From: Saturnia japonica | Lineage: Eukaryota; Arthropoda; Insecta; Lepidoptera; Saturniidae | NCBI GenBank assembly: GCA_033032175.1 | Contig: CM065316.1 | Location: 8,216,115 to 8,280,114, forward strand | Direction: 5' to 3' | Length of the DNA stretch: 64,000 nucleotides | In this document: piece by piece, positions 45,945 through 56,599 of the stretch | How the letters are laid out: each line of letters opens with the position of its first letter | Position numbering within the stretch: position 1 is the stretch's first letter | Translations under genes and position numbers: made by a program | Notes under the pieces: generated by a model | What the model was told of the DNA's origin: nothing | Databases searched by the model: none | The model's input: the letters and a program-made list of their open reading frames with translations, nothing else

Positions 45945-48838
45945 ATTACATACACTGACTTCAAGATACAAAAAACTGGGCTTGTTTAAGTAAGGGGAAA
46001 ATATGCTTCAGATTCCAAGTTTGTGTGAAACTAATATACATATATATACTCGTAGGTATCTGGGACCAAATTCTTATATTGCTTATCATTTGTCATACAT
46101 GTAATATTGGGTTATATGGATACCTACATTATGTACATGTACAAAAAAATTAGTACCTTTTAAGTTGTAAATCGGGTCTCGGTATGAAAATGTCAAATAA
46201 CGTCACGAACTCATTTTTAACGTAGACATTGATGCTGACAGAACTGCCGCTTGTAAAATATGTAACATATTATGATAATTATAATGATAGTATTCACGTT
46301 TTACGGCAATTGAAGAATAGATTGTAGTAAAACATAATTTTCATTCAATTTGTACAAATTCAAAGATTTAGTGTAATAATGTACCTATATAATTGATAAA
46401 TATTGATACCTATACTTACTTTTGTGTCATTACATGTGTGTGTTACATATGTCAGCTACACCGTAGCATAACCCTCGTAAATATTTAAAATAAAAATTAT
46501 TTTATTAAATTTACACTCTAAAAAGCACCTATGAGTATCATTACACTAACAACGGTTCAATAAACATTCCACTCATCGAGAAGAACTGGTCTAGAGGAAC
46601 CAAACTAATTAATGTTAAACTATTTAATAATAATGTCACTTTGTAAGTATCCCAGTACTGGCTGAATAGGCCTTTTTCCGGTCGAAGGCCAGAGCTTGAT
46701 CACCACGCCAGCCCACAACGTTTCAGCGATTACAAACACCGAGAAATCCACAGTTATATGTTTTGTCATATACGAGGGTACTACAAGAACATTGCTCAAG
46801 CTTTCAGTTTTCCTCACAATGTATACCTTCACCGTTAGCTGATAGTTTTACTAATTTATATTAGTATAGTAAGTACGTGAATTCCGAAAACCATTGAACC
46901 ACTACGACTCTATAATAATATTTGATTACACATGCCATCGGCAACGTCTGGTTTGAACAAACCAAAGGCACATATTTAGTTCTGCCTGATTGAACTGAAT
47001 CGGACAGACTCCATCAGTACATGATAAGCGTCATCGAAACTCTAACATGCTTCATAATGAGGTATCTGTCTCAATTTTATCAAGAATTTAAATTTGTTTG
47101 AAGGAAAACAATTTTTTTTGTAACATTTCGAAATACGACATACGACGTACGACATTTCTTACACCTTGAAGTAAAAAAATTATTTATCTTGTTTGTAATA
47201 TAAAGATTTATATTAATGAAACTCGAATTTAATGTAATTTAATAAATATTCAAAGAGAAAATAGAATTAAGAAATAAATAAATAGATAAATTAATATTAG
47301 GTATATGATCTATTTCATATATTCAATTTGTTTGGATCATAATTTCATTATATGCATGCAAACGGTTATTATTTTTTTTTTTGTTTTGTTTACCTATATA
47401 GGCAATTTTGATTATTATTGCATATACCAGGAAGTAAAAAGTTCATAGATTTGGTTAATACATGGACAGATTAAATTCAAGTGCCTCCTACACTTGATAA
47501 AATCTGTTATAACTTTAATTTTAAAATATATAGACGCATCGACTACCTTACACGGTTCAGACAAAGCCCATGGACTACTTTGATTGGACTGTCAAAGGCG
47601 CCTTAATTACTTCCTAATATTGACAAAGCTGCTTTTTGTCTATCATTCCCGGCCATTATGTCAGCCTGTCAGAGTAAAAAACACGTATCAAGTCATAGTA
47701 GTTCTAATAGATTCTAGAATTGACATGCAACGTGTGTGTTTACAATGTTAATAAGCAGGCTGAACTCAGAATGTAAATAATTAATTTCATTATTTAAATA
47801 AAACGATAAAGAATGATGCATTTTTGTTAAATTAGTATTATTGAGGAAAATCTTACATAAATATAGAACCGCCCGGTCTAGATGAGCATTTTGTAGCGAG
47901 TCCGTTTCTCCGAGATATCGGAATCCGAAATTCGTTTATAAGGAAATATGTTGATTAAGTAACTATCTGTAGGTTTCCTGGTTTTATATTTTTGTGTGTA
48001 CGAGTACGTAATTATCCATAAATTTATTTGCTTATAAGTATATGTTTAGTAAAATTTTCGTCTCCCTATAAATATTATCATGATATTTTTAGTTATATCC
48101 TAAATAGAAAGTTTTCGCATTATAGAAGACTTAAAATAATATTTTTTCAACACAGTTCAACATAGCTTGTTCAACGTAATAGCAACAATATAACGCTTTA
48201 TTGTTCTCAGTTATCGTTTCTTTTCTATTTAACTTTGAAATACATGTACGTATTAAACATTTAAATAATGCCAGTTAGTGGTATAAGATATAACGATTTA
48301 AGGTTACTTAATTTTCATTAAGTTTTAATAATTGGCGCTGCTTCTGAGTTTACGATAAGTGAATACAAAATGTGTCTAGTTGCGTATAATCTATTTACAA
48401 TCACGGTAGTCGTGTCTCGTTCAATTATAGCATGGTTTTCTAATTAGGTTTCAGGTACCTTTTCATATAACTACGAACCCTTTCGTTGTATTAGACCTTA
48501 GATAACTAATACCTACTGTGCATACTATTTTTAGTATACTTTACTAAGGTAAGCACTGAATTATTTTTTAGACGTTTTATTAGATAGTAATATTATTAGT
48601 TAAATTAAAAAAAAGAATAAATTGATAGTAATACTTAGTCATAAAATTTAACTTGTATTGTAAATGAAAGTATTGTAAATGAACTTGAATGTAACTTAAT
48701 TTCGTATTTAGTTGTAAGTTTTCCTAAAAGAGGTAAATAACCTACATTATGTATGTAAGTAAATATTTATAAAAATAATATAATTATGAGAATTAACTTA
48801 ACTTTGATATCTTATTGATGATCACTTCAATATTATAC
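45945..48838. other. Non-coding stretch
   Basis: AT-rich. 46615-46835 is GC-richer with a 70-codon minus-strand frame (including VFVIAETLWAGVVIKLWPST); it looks like the edge of an old repeat more than a gene, and I found no second copy. Around 47130-47150 TACGAC words repeat three times. Nothing else is recognised. Confidence 0.3.
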
Positions 48839-48840
48839 AT

Positions 48841-49095
48841 CTCAAGAGATTGTTTGTTTGTTTGAGCGCGCTGTCTGGAAGTACCAGTAAGATTTGAAGA
48901 GGTATTTCTTCGTTTTGTAGCATATTATTTATATATAACTTTACGCCACACTAAGGAACGTAGTAGTAACCATGAACGTCAAGCAATCTGGAAAGCTGTA
49001 GGCAAGTACGGGACATGAGGACAACGGTAGGCTACATGGATGCGTTGGCGGTGGCGCGGTGCGGTGGAGAAGTGGTCGAATAAATTAATAAATAA
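48841..49095 (+). mobile_element. Helitron-like repeat, family G copy 1
   Basis: AGAGATTGTTTGTTTGTTTG, GAGCGCGCTGTCTGGAAGTA, TATATAACTTTACGCCACAC, ATGAACGTCAAGCAATCTGG, AGGCAAGTACGGGACATGAG, then a GC-rich core (GTTGGCGGTGGCGCGGTGCG) and GTGGTCGAATAAATTAATAA. Same order in 59815-60058 and inverted at 36870-37170. The right end lacks the CTAGT-like terminus. Confidence 0.65.
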
Positions 49096-49099
49096 AAAA

Positions 49100-49830
49100 A
49101 GACAAAGCAGTCATGAGGACTGCCGACAGAAGTGAAAACTTAAAAGTATGAACAAACAATTGTTATTTTTGGATCTCCAAATTAATTGTTTGATCTTAAA
49201 TTCAAACTTGTAAATCAAAACTGTTTCACATAAGAAATTTGTTTTATCACGTTAGTAAAATAACTCCTAAATTACTATAAAATACGCATTGCATAGTAAT
49301 TGTAGTTATGATAAAATGATGTTCTTAATTTTTAGGTTATATTGCTACAAAGAATCCGTTTTCTTTGTTATTCAAACTATATATCTATTTGAGAATATAA
49401 ATATATTTTATACAATTTATTTATTTTATATACATAATACATATATACATACATACATATATATATGGGTATATATTCACAACTGGGCCCAGCGCAATAA
49501 GTTATACTATTTAGAAAATATATAGTGTTATCGTTTACACGTCACGTGACCATGTCGATGTCGACTTACATAAATTTACTCCCTATCCAAATCTAGGTCC
49601 TATAGACTTCTACACTACAATAATATAAACTTAACAGCCTGGTGCAACTGTGGGGCACATCTAGTAATTAATAATATAACGTGAAACAATGAAAAATATT
49701 CACTTTACTGTTAGTGTACAAATTAACTCTAAGACTTTTTTTTAGTCAGTTTGCATAACAAACATGGCTCTAAAGATTATATAAAAAGAAAATAATTGCA
49801 ATTTTAATAACAACTTTCAAACGGAACGTG
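49100..49830. other. AT-rich non-coding stretch with (TA)n
   Basis: An imperfect TA/CATA microsatellite at about 49430-49467. Otherwise nothing is recognised. Confidence 0.4.
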
Positions 49831-49889
49831 GCGTGTGCTATACAATAAAGTGGAGCATAATGCAACGAGAGCGAATGTATTATTCAAGC

Positions 49890-50000
49890 GCTTTATCTGT
49901 GCGCGGGCGCACGAGCCGCACTAATTGTTCGCCCGCGCCTAGATCCACATCGGGTCGCGTCGCGCAGATAGCGTGCGCACCGGCCGAGACGCGTGTCACG
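49890..50000. other. GC-rich island with perfect 9-bp-stem hairpin
   Basis: CpG-rich DNA in an AT-rich setting. GCGCGGGCG at 49901-49909 pairs with CGCCCGCGC at 49930-49938 across a 20-base loop. A 72-codon frame crosses it (from 49833) but is low-complexity in the GC part and resembles nothing. A second GC-rich patch lies at 50275-50370. Promoter, first exon or repeat core are all possible. Confidence 0.35.
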
Positions 50001-50520
50001 ACGCATGATGCACTACCACAAAATCAAATGGACATGAACAGAGATTGTTGACGAAAAGTCAAGTCAGAAGGTGACTTGATTCTAATCGTTTCAAAATACT
50101 TTTGTAATGTTACTGAGTTTCGGAATAAAACAAACTTATAGGTACTTGATGTACAGAGCACAGGACGTCATTATTTTCTTCTATACAATACAATTCTAGT
50201 TACTGTGTAATTATTTTTTCTCATTGTTTTGTGACATTACGCATTGGAAGACTCTCAAAGTATGATACGTAACATCGTACGATCGTTCGCGGCAGTGCGG
50301 CTGCGATGCCCCTATAGAGCGCAGGGAGCTGAGTGATGGAGGGCATTCGACTTCTAGTGCTGTATTGGCACGGTACGCTGCCAGTTCATTGTTGGGTAAA
50401 AATGTGTGGTCATTATTTAAAAGCAATAAGCTGTTTGTTTAATATATTTGTATAATATAACGGACAAAGTCGAGATGAACGGTCTTTATACTTTACATGT
50501 TTTAGCATTCGGTCACAATC

Positions 50521-50812
50521 TCATCTACACTATTAAGTGACAATGCGGCTCAAGATGGTAACACGCTTAGCCTAGCGAAGAACTGTTTCTCAAGTGGAGA
50601 TGCAGGAACACACCTATAGATGTTTGGTGACAGATTTTCCACTTTAGGGTGGGAGCTAGCCAACTGGTCAGTATTAAATGCCATATCACAACGCTATGGT
50701 TTCATCCCGAGGTTTTTCTTCACACAAAGCTCAGACTCATTGCAAGAATTTGAACTCACGACTATCGACGCAACCACCACCACACCACTACCATTGAGCC
50801 ATCACTGAACAT
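50521..50812 (-). mobile_element. tRNA-derived SINE, family H copy 5, near full length
   Basis: Read leftward from about 50812: A-box-like GATGGCTCAATGGTAG, B-box-like TGAGTTCAAATTC, then CAATGAGTCTGAGC, AACCATAGCGTTGTGATA, TGGCTAGCTCCCACCC, TATAGGTGTGTTCCTGCA, CTCCACTTGAGAAACAG and TTACCATCTTGAGCCGC, ending at CACTTAATAGTG. This is the reference copy for the ~290-bp family; other copies at 8799, 21228, 22160, 45690, 53804 and 54555 cover parts of it. Confidence 0.75.
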
Positions 50813-51095
50813 TCTTTATATAAAATACATCTACTTAATAAAATAGTTAAAACTAACCGACGAACTATAGAGATGCACATAATGATAAACATGTCACAGT
50901 GATTTTTTTTGGTTTGTTACCAACAAATTAATATTATATATATTGCTGACGGATAGTCTGAATTAGTTTTGAGCTGCGAATTTTGTGTAATCTCAATGAT
51001 GGTATGCTCTTTAATAAGAAATCCACTATAACGTTCAAAATTTCAAGGATCGAGAGTTTAAAGTTATTTTATTTTGTTTAATCATATAGTTTTAT

Positions 51096-51113
51096 TTATA
51101 TATATATATATAT
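51096..51113. repeat. (TA)n microsatellite
   Basis: Nine TA units, followed by an old repeat-like stretch (51120-51290, with GTGCAAAGTTTCATGATTCT). Confidence 0.8.
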
Positions 51114-51329
51114 GTACCTGTTGGGTATTTCCACTTGGAAGATCTACCTAGTTTTTTTTAACGTCCTCAGGGGATTAATTTTCACACATACTTTTTACGC
51201 CTCACCTAAGTTATATATGGAACTTCTGTGCAAAGTTTCATGATTCTATACTTAACATAATAACATACTTAACATTGTGTCACCCGTTTTTTTTTTTCTA
51301 TTAGGAGTTCGGCAAACTGTCGACACTGT

Positions 51330-51435
51330 GCCTAATGGTAGGCGCAGTACAATTCAAAAACAACAACGAGTACGGAGATATTGGCTATCCACCGACGAAC
51401 ATCGCTGTCATGCCTGCAAGCCTCTCGGAAGCTGG
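51330..51435 (+). repeat. Interspersed repeat, family I copy 3
   Basis: AATGGTAGGCGCAGTACAATTC, then GACGAACATCGCTGTCATGCC and GCAAGCCTCTCGG, parallel to 24548-24655 with moderate divergence. A T-run precedes it. Confidence 0.45.
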
Positions 51436-51479
51436 GTATAGACTGGTTGATCCCAAAATAAGACAAACAAAAAACTTAA

Positions 51480-52800
51480 TGCCAAATCTCACACACTTTC
51501 ATACGTGCAATATGCTTGAAAAAGAATCCTATATAAAGATTTTCTTTAAAAATACATTATTATAGTAATATAACAAAATAGTCAAAACTCAAAGAACTAC
51601 GTGAACTGTAAGTATTGTGAATTAAATAACGAAACGATAATAATACATTTTATGAAATCGAAAGTATTGTTAAGCTCAAAGCAGAATCGTAAACTCTTTA
51701 CTGCTCATTTGCTAACTTTCGAACAAAGATAATTTATGTTATAAAATATTAATGGAGACAATCATAACATTAATTGCATTTGAAAGGCGACAAGTCTTCA
51801 TAACACCTAATAAGAATTTATTTTACAAGTGATGTCCATTTTAACACAAACTTCGACAATAACAAAATCCTTACCTACTTAAAAGAGTTAATTACTATTG
51901 TATCAAAGAAAAGGGCTGTTATTGTTAACATTTCAAAACAAAATGATAAAATAGAGAAGTACCTTTTAACCTATCGCATTCTATCTATGTCATTGAGTTA
52001 CATACTCGTAGCAAAAATTATTCCATATTACCTACACTATCAAAGTTCGTAATAAAAAATAACAAATGTTTTTTCTTTAAATGATTAGGTTGAATTCCCG
52101 ACTCGTGTACAAGTTTTTTTTTAAATATATGAATGATGATTTTCTCATTCTTAATATCGGCGTCATGATTTTTTAGAACATTTTTCTCTATCTCCTATTA
52201 GTTTCAGAGTTCCCCTCACTGATCATTCGCTATATTACATTCTGTATAAATTGTTATACAATACTATCGCCAGTTCTATTTTGAATATAATAATTATTGA
52301 TAGTAATCTTTTTTATATGGGATGTAGACTTATTTGTACTCATTCGTCTCCGGCAGGTGATTCGTTGAGGATAAATAAGAAAGTAGATTGTCTAACTTAT
52401 TGATTGTTTATTTATATTTGATTATATTTCTAGCTTTTTCTTTGAAGTACCTTGACTACTGATTTCTCGATATTCACTTCTATTTATTTTAGACATGTAT
52501 TTTATGTCTGTATCAATAGAAATATTATTATGATAGTTTATTATTGTTATACCCGTTAATTAAATGCCGTAAACGCCGTTTGTTATCACGAAAATAGTTT
52601 ATTCGAACTCAATTATACAAATGTGGAACAAACTCACTATTCAGGTGTTCTCAGTTGCTGTTGTAATTAAAAGAAATCGTCTATACAGCACTCCAAGGTT
52701 CAACACTCTGTGGTATACTACACTGTGGTTGTATACATTTTTTCATTTTATTGCTAATATATGAATATACATACTTGATTTTTGTAGAAGATTCTAGATT
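51480..52800. other. AT-rich non-coding stretch
   Basis: Nothing recognised. Confidence 0.4.
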
Positions 52801-52810
52801 TTTCCAGATA

Positions 52811-53476
52811 CAGTGTAAACTCTTTATAACGTTATCCTTTATAACGATAAACTCCCTATAACGTTGAAGTGAGCCCAACTTGGTTGGTTTGCGTTAAAAC
52901 CCACATATTGAAACACTCTTTATAGCGATACGCCATTCTATATTTCGAAGAAATGTGTTCATATTTTTAGACAGTAAATATTTATTATCGGTATTATTGT
53001 GTATTATCAGGTAACAAAAGACTCTGAAGCTCCGAAACATCCGAGGTCGGTCTAGCTTTTGTTATCCTTAATTGCCTTGAACACGTGCAGTATGACACAT
53101 TGTTTTCTCGGAAGTAATGGTCTTCGACCAAGCATACTGGGTACCTATCGTATTATCAGTCGTACACCTACTTTGAAACTGTTAACATGGCCAGTAAACG
53201 GAAAGCGATTAGTGTTGACGAAAAAGTTTGATAGAAGAAGATATGAATAGAATACATAAAATAATACAAAACAAGTACTGGCATAGCAAAAAACGTCAGA
53301 CTAAGTTATCAGACTATATGTGTTAACAATAATTTATAAGAATTTATTATCTAAGACATACATATTAAAAATTCTTGTTAATTTGGTTGTTTTTTTGTTC
53401 ACTCCTTAAAACGATAACTCTCTATAACGAAAAAAATGCTCAGTCCCTTGAGTTTCGTTATAAAGAGTTTACACTG
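52811..53476 (+). mobile_element. 666-bp pogo/Tigger-like non-autonomous element
   Basis: The left end CAGTGTAAACTCTTTATAAC (52811-52830) and the complement of the right end are identical for at least 21 bases, and TA flanks both sides (52809-52810, 53477-53478). Sub-terminal repeats of TATAACG occur inside both arms (for example near 52840-52865 and 53410-53425). Ends of this kind with TA duplications are typical of the pogo/Tigger group. It encloses only a transposase start at 53187, so it is an internally deleted derivative. Confidence 0.8.
53187..53231 (+). pseudogene. First 14 codons of a pogo/Tigger transposase
   Basis: ATG at 53187 reads MASKRKAISVDEKV and then TGA (53229-53231). The MASKRK..S...K start is characteristic of Tigger/CENP-B-like transposases, which bind DNA through an N-terminal helix-turn-helix. 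The remainder of the gene (normally several hundred codons) is missing, with only ~245 bp left to the right TIR. It supports the family assignment made from the ends. Confidence 0.65.
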
Positions 53477-53527
53477 TATTTCAATAATAGGGTTATTTTT
53501 ATTAAGGTCGTAACATTATATGAAGTT

Positions 53528-53607
53528 AAACTTTTTTCTTCTTGACTTTATGGCCTCAACATTTTGGATTACATCAGCCTAGTTTAATCAACGCATTTTA
53601 GTTTGAA
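53528..53607 (-). mobile_element. Ultra-short retroposon, family K copy 1 (18-bp TSD)
   Basis: An 80-bp insertion flanked by GTAACATTATATGAAGTT (53510-53527) and GTAACATTCTATGAAGTT (53608-53625). On the minus strand it ends GAGGCCATAAAGTCAAGAAG and an A-run. The core matches 61472-61525. It has no coding sequence or tRNA-like boxes. Confidence 0.7.
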
Positions 53608-53803
53608 GTAACATTCTATGAAGTTGTATACTGAAATGACACAGTTCTGCCAAGATTGGACTATATATCATGTAAGGTACCCTGATTCCCCCAATCGAAG
53701 TAAAACTTTTATAATGAAATAATCTATAACCTTTACATGGTTACAGATCTTCAGCTTGCCTGAGAATAAGCGTTCCAACAATTAATATGTGATGGATCTA
53801 TCG

Positions 53804-54035
53804 AAGCGATGAGGGTCCAGTGTTAGCGTGTACAGACACTGTATTGATCGACTTGGGTTGAAACCCTAAATAAAACTCACCTTTCGGTAAAGGAAACGTC
53901 TTTAAGAAACCACAGCATAACAGTAAGGAATTTTCTAATTCTCACCTGATTAAGCAATATCCTCAAGAAAATATAGGTGAGTTTACTTAAGGCAACTGCA
54001 CTTGAGAGCCAGCCCATCTAGACTTAGCGTATTCA
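53804..54035 (+). mobile_element. tRNA-derived SINE, family H copy 6
   Basis: Degraded head (GATGAGGGTCCAGTGTTAGCGTG; B-box-like TTGGGTTGAAACCC), then AAGAAACCACAGCATAACAG, AATATAGGTGAGTTTAC and AACTGCACTTGAGAGCCAGC, following the order of the copy at 50521-50812 read on its own strand. Confidence 0.55.
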
Positions 54036-54554
54036 CTTTCTTCGGACACATCTTCATATAAATTAGAGAAGGTTGCGATTAAACGTTCAGCTATGAAAGA
54101 TTTAATAAAGTAAGTAAATTTTGGTTCTCATTTCTTTCACTTTGGAAAAAAGTAAATACTCTTAGTAATTAGATGAATAAAGTATGAACTCTGCGAAATA
54201 ATATAAACTCAGTAGTTTTATTCTGCTTTATAGATAAATGATAAAATAATGAACTGCTTCAATAAGATAAATAAAAAAAACTTTTACATTACTCTTTTTT
54301 ATACATTTACTTTTTAATGTAATGAAATTTCAAATCAAAACTATCAATCCGATTGTGTATCAACAAGATATGAAAGTCTAATTTGTATAATCGACGGACC
54401 GTGACAGATTGCAACGCAAATTAATCTGAATGTTTTTAGCATTTCTTTGTTCGTTCTTTATTAAACTGATAACAGAGAAAGAGGATTTGATATATACATT
54501 TACTTTTCTATAGGTTCCAATAACGATATTAACAAAACATAATTTTTTTTAATA

Positions 54555-54672
54555 TTTTTTTTTTTACCGAAATCTCACCTCATGTTAAGTGACAATATGA
54601 CCTAAAATGATAATACGCTAAACTTAGATCTCAAGTGCTGCTGCCTGTACAAATCTATAAATGTCAAGTTAA
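54555..54672 (-). mobile_element. SINE family H fragment (3' part)
   Basis: TGTTAAGTGACAATATGACC, GATAATACGCTAAACTTAG, CTCAAGTGCTGCTGCCTGTA and AATCTATAAATGTC parallel 50531-50630. A T-run at the left end (54557-54565) fits an A-tail of a minus-strand insertion. Confidence 0.55.
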
Positions 54673-54679
54673 ATTATGT

Positions 54680-55285
54680 TAATTGTTAAAATATTTCAAT
54701 TTATAAAGCTCAAAAAGTCACAAAGAAGACTGTGAAATGAAACATTAAGCAAAAAATAAATAAACACATTGTACAATTTTGTGTTTTTTAAATATAAATC
54801 GACAGGAAGCTTGCGGACGCCTAGCTCAAATGATAATATTGCCTCTGTAATCAGATACTAAAACACTTTTAATTTTTTATTGACCTTGTAGTGTCGGCCG
54901 TTCACGATCAGTGAAAACGAGAGGCAGATAAACAATCGCGATCGTGCACAACCTACCTTCGATTGAAGAGTTTTATTTAGTTGTAGGTACACTTGGGGAA
55001 TAATATACCTGAACGAAATACTCCATCTATAATAGTCAGTTTTCTCAATACAAGAAATATATATATATATTTATAAATATTAATAAACTAGCTCCAACTA
55101 AAAAGTGTACGTATATGTTTTTAAAACTGCTTCCAAATATAAAATTTATTCCGAGTTAAAAGCGCATTAGAGCGCATCGTTAAACGCTATACCTAATAAA
55201 ATTATGGAATAAAATAAAATAGCTACAACTATAATAAATAATAAGCTAAAACTTTCCTATGCCAGCCAAGAAAAAAGTATTTGGT
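54680..55285. other. AT-rich non-coding stretch
   Basis: Nothing recognised; a short GC-richer piece at 54890-54955 and (AT)n at about 55050. Confidence 0.4.
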
Positions 55286-55289
55286 TTCA

Positions 55290-55715
55290 TGTGTTCTATA
55301 CCATTCCTCAATTAAAGCTTTCAAATTTGGGCGCTGTCTCAGAAACATTATATAAAATTGAGAACATGTCAAAAGGGAATGGAAAGGAGCAAAATGAGTT
55401 TCATATTAAAAGACCGAAAAAGAGCCCCGGATATACGGTTAACATCCAAAGTAGACGATGTAATAAAGAAAATCAGGCAATTGAAATGGACATAGACGGG
55501 ACATATGACAAGAGAAAGCAAGATAAATTGGACAAAAATATATCAGAATGGTATCTACGCGATGATAAAAGGAAAAGATGTAGTAAATTAAAGAGATGGA
55601 TTGATGACATAACGGACATTGGAGGAACAATATGACCAAGAAAAGCAAAAGATAGAATAGTATGGAAACAATCGGAAGAGGTGTAGGTGTCACATGACAT
55701 GCTGACCACTAAAAA
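55290..55715 (+). pseudogene. RTE-type reverse transcriptase C-terminal remnant
   Basis: Three reading frames in turn give the C-terminal part of RTE-like lepidopteran endonuclease-reverse transcriptases. One frame has MSFILKDRKRAPDIRL and KVDDVIKKIRQLKWTWTGHM (about 55390-55510). A second has EWYLRDDKRKRCSKLKRW and DDITDIGGTI (about 55545-55635). After a stop at 55633-55635 the same frame goes on with RKAKDRIVWKQSEEV. The order and spacing match the family end (DVI.KI..LKW.WAGH, then EW.PRD.KR.RGR..KRW.DDI, then KA.DR..WK..EEA). The polymerase core is absent: a 5'-truncated, frameshifted insertion of a different RTE lineage from 32302-33175. Confidence 0.75.
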
Positions 55716-55839
55716 CGGGATACCTGATGTGTAAATTGAGAAAATTATAGTTTGTATGTATCAGTAATAAAAGCTTAATTAATACCAAATCATCATAATA
55801 ATTTTCGCGATCGATCTTTCGTCTTAACAGCAGTACGAC

Positions 55840-56060
55840 TGTGGACTTTGCTTCTTAACAACATCCAACAAGCTAGCTCTAGGGATTCCTTCAAGCGTTC
55901 GCTACGTAGCTTTTACTTGGAGCAGTTGAATATCGGCTAGATTTTTTTTGACTGAACATTATGCTCATCTTGCTGGATATACCTTTCCCTTGGTCTCCTG
56001 GAAGACTGGTAGAGAATGCTTTTTAGCATTAAGTCTTCCAATTGCCACTTATGTGCACGT
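55840..56060 (+). pseudogene. LINE ORF2 C-terminus and 3' tail, copy 1
   Basis: LWTLLLNNIQQASSRDSFKR and SFYLEQLNIG then a stop (about 55943) fit the WN.LP..IR.A.S...FKR.L...L pattern at the end of Jockey/CR1-like ORF2 proteins. The tail has CTGGAAGACTGGTAGAGAAT and TTTAGCATTAAGTCTTCC, resembling the conserved 3' stem of such lepidopteran LINEs. Confidence 0.6.
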
Positions 56061-56159
56061 ATTAATGAAATATACATAAAAGTAGAGTCCCGTTCTATAC
56101 AATTTTTATTATGATTTTTCTACACTTTGTTCAAACTCCTTTACGATACCTACCATATT

Positions 56160-56595
56160 ACTGTGGAATGCATTATCGCGTTATCTTTAAGATGCTAAAA
56201 CAATCGCCAACTTCAAATCACAACTGCAGCGATATTAATTGTTTGATAAACAAGAGACAGAGTGATTAAAACTTTTACGATTTTCATTTATAATTTGTGT
56301 ATATACTTTTATTTGTACAATATATATTATGTATGTATATGCTCTTGTATGTATTTATTTCTATTTAATTTAATTTATTTAGTACACTATTATATTTATG
56401 AACGTATATTTTATTACTTTTCTAATTTTATATTTTTGGGCTAACTCATTTTGTTTTATTTTTATCTATTTTCTTATTGCACTTCCAACAATAATTATTT
56501 TTTCCACATTACCAGCGGATTAGCTGGAAGAATATACTTTATAGCATTAAGCTTGCCAGTACACAAACTAAAAGTGAATTAAAGTATTCATTCAT
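56160..56595 (+). pseudogene. LINE ORF2 C-terminus and 3' tail, copy 2
   Basis: At about 56163-56262: LWNALSRYL, a stop, then DAKTIANFKSQLQRY, the same ORF2 end as at 55840 but from another lineage. The 3' tail at 56515-56560 (AGCGGATTAGCTGGAAGAAT, TTTATAGCATTAAGCTTGCC) parallels 55995-56042, ending near TCATTCATTCATG. An AT-rich insert separates coding end and tail. Confidence 0.65.
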
Positions 56596-56599
56596 TCAT

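Noticed and set aside
55439..55709. Two minus-strand frames of 78-84 codons
   Set aside because: They are antisense shadows of the RTE reverse transcriptase remnant on the plus strand.
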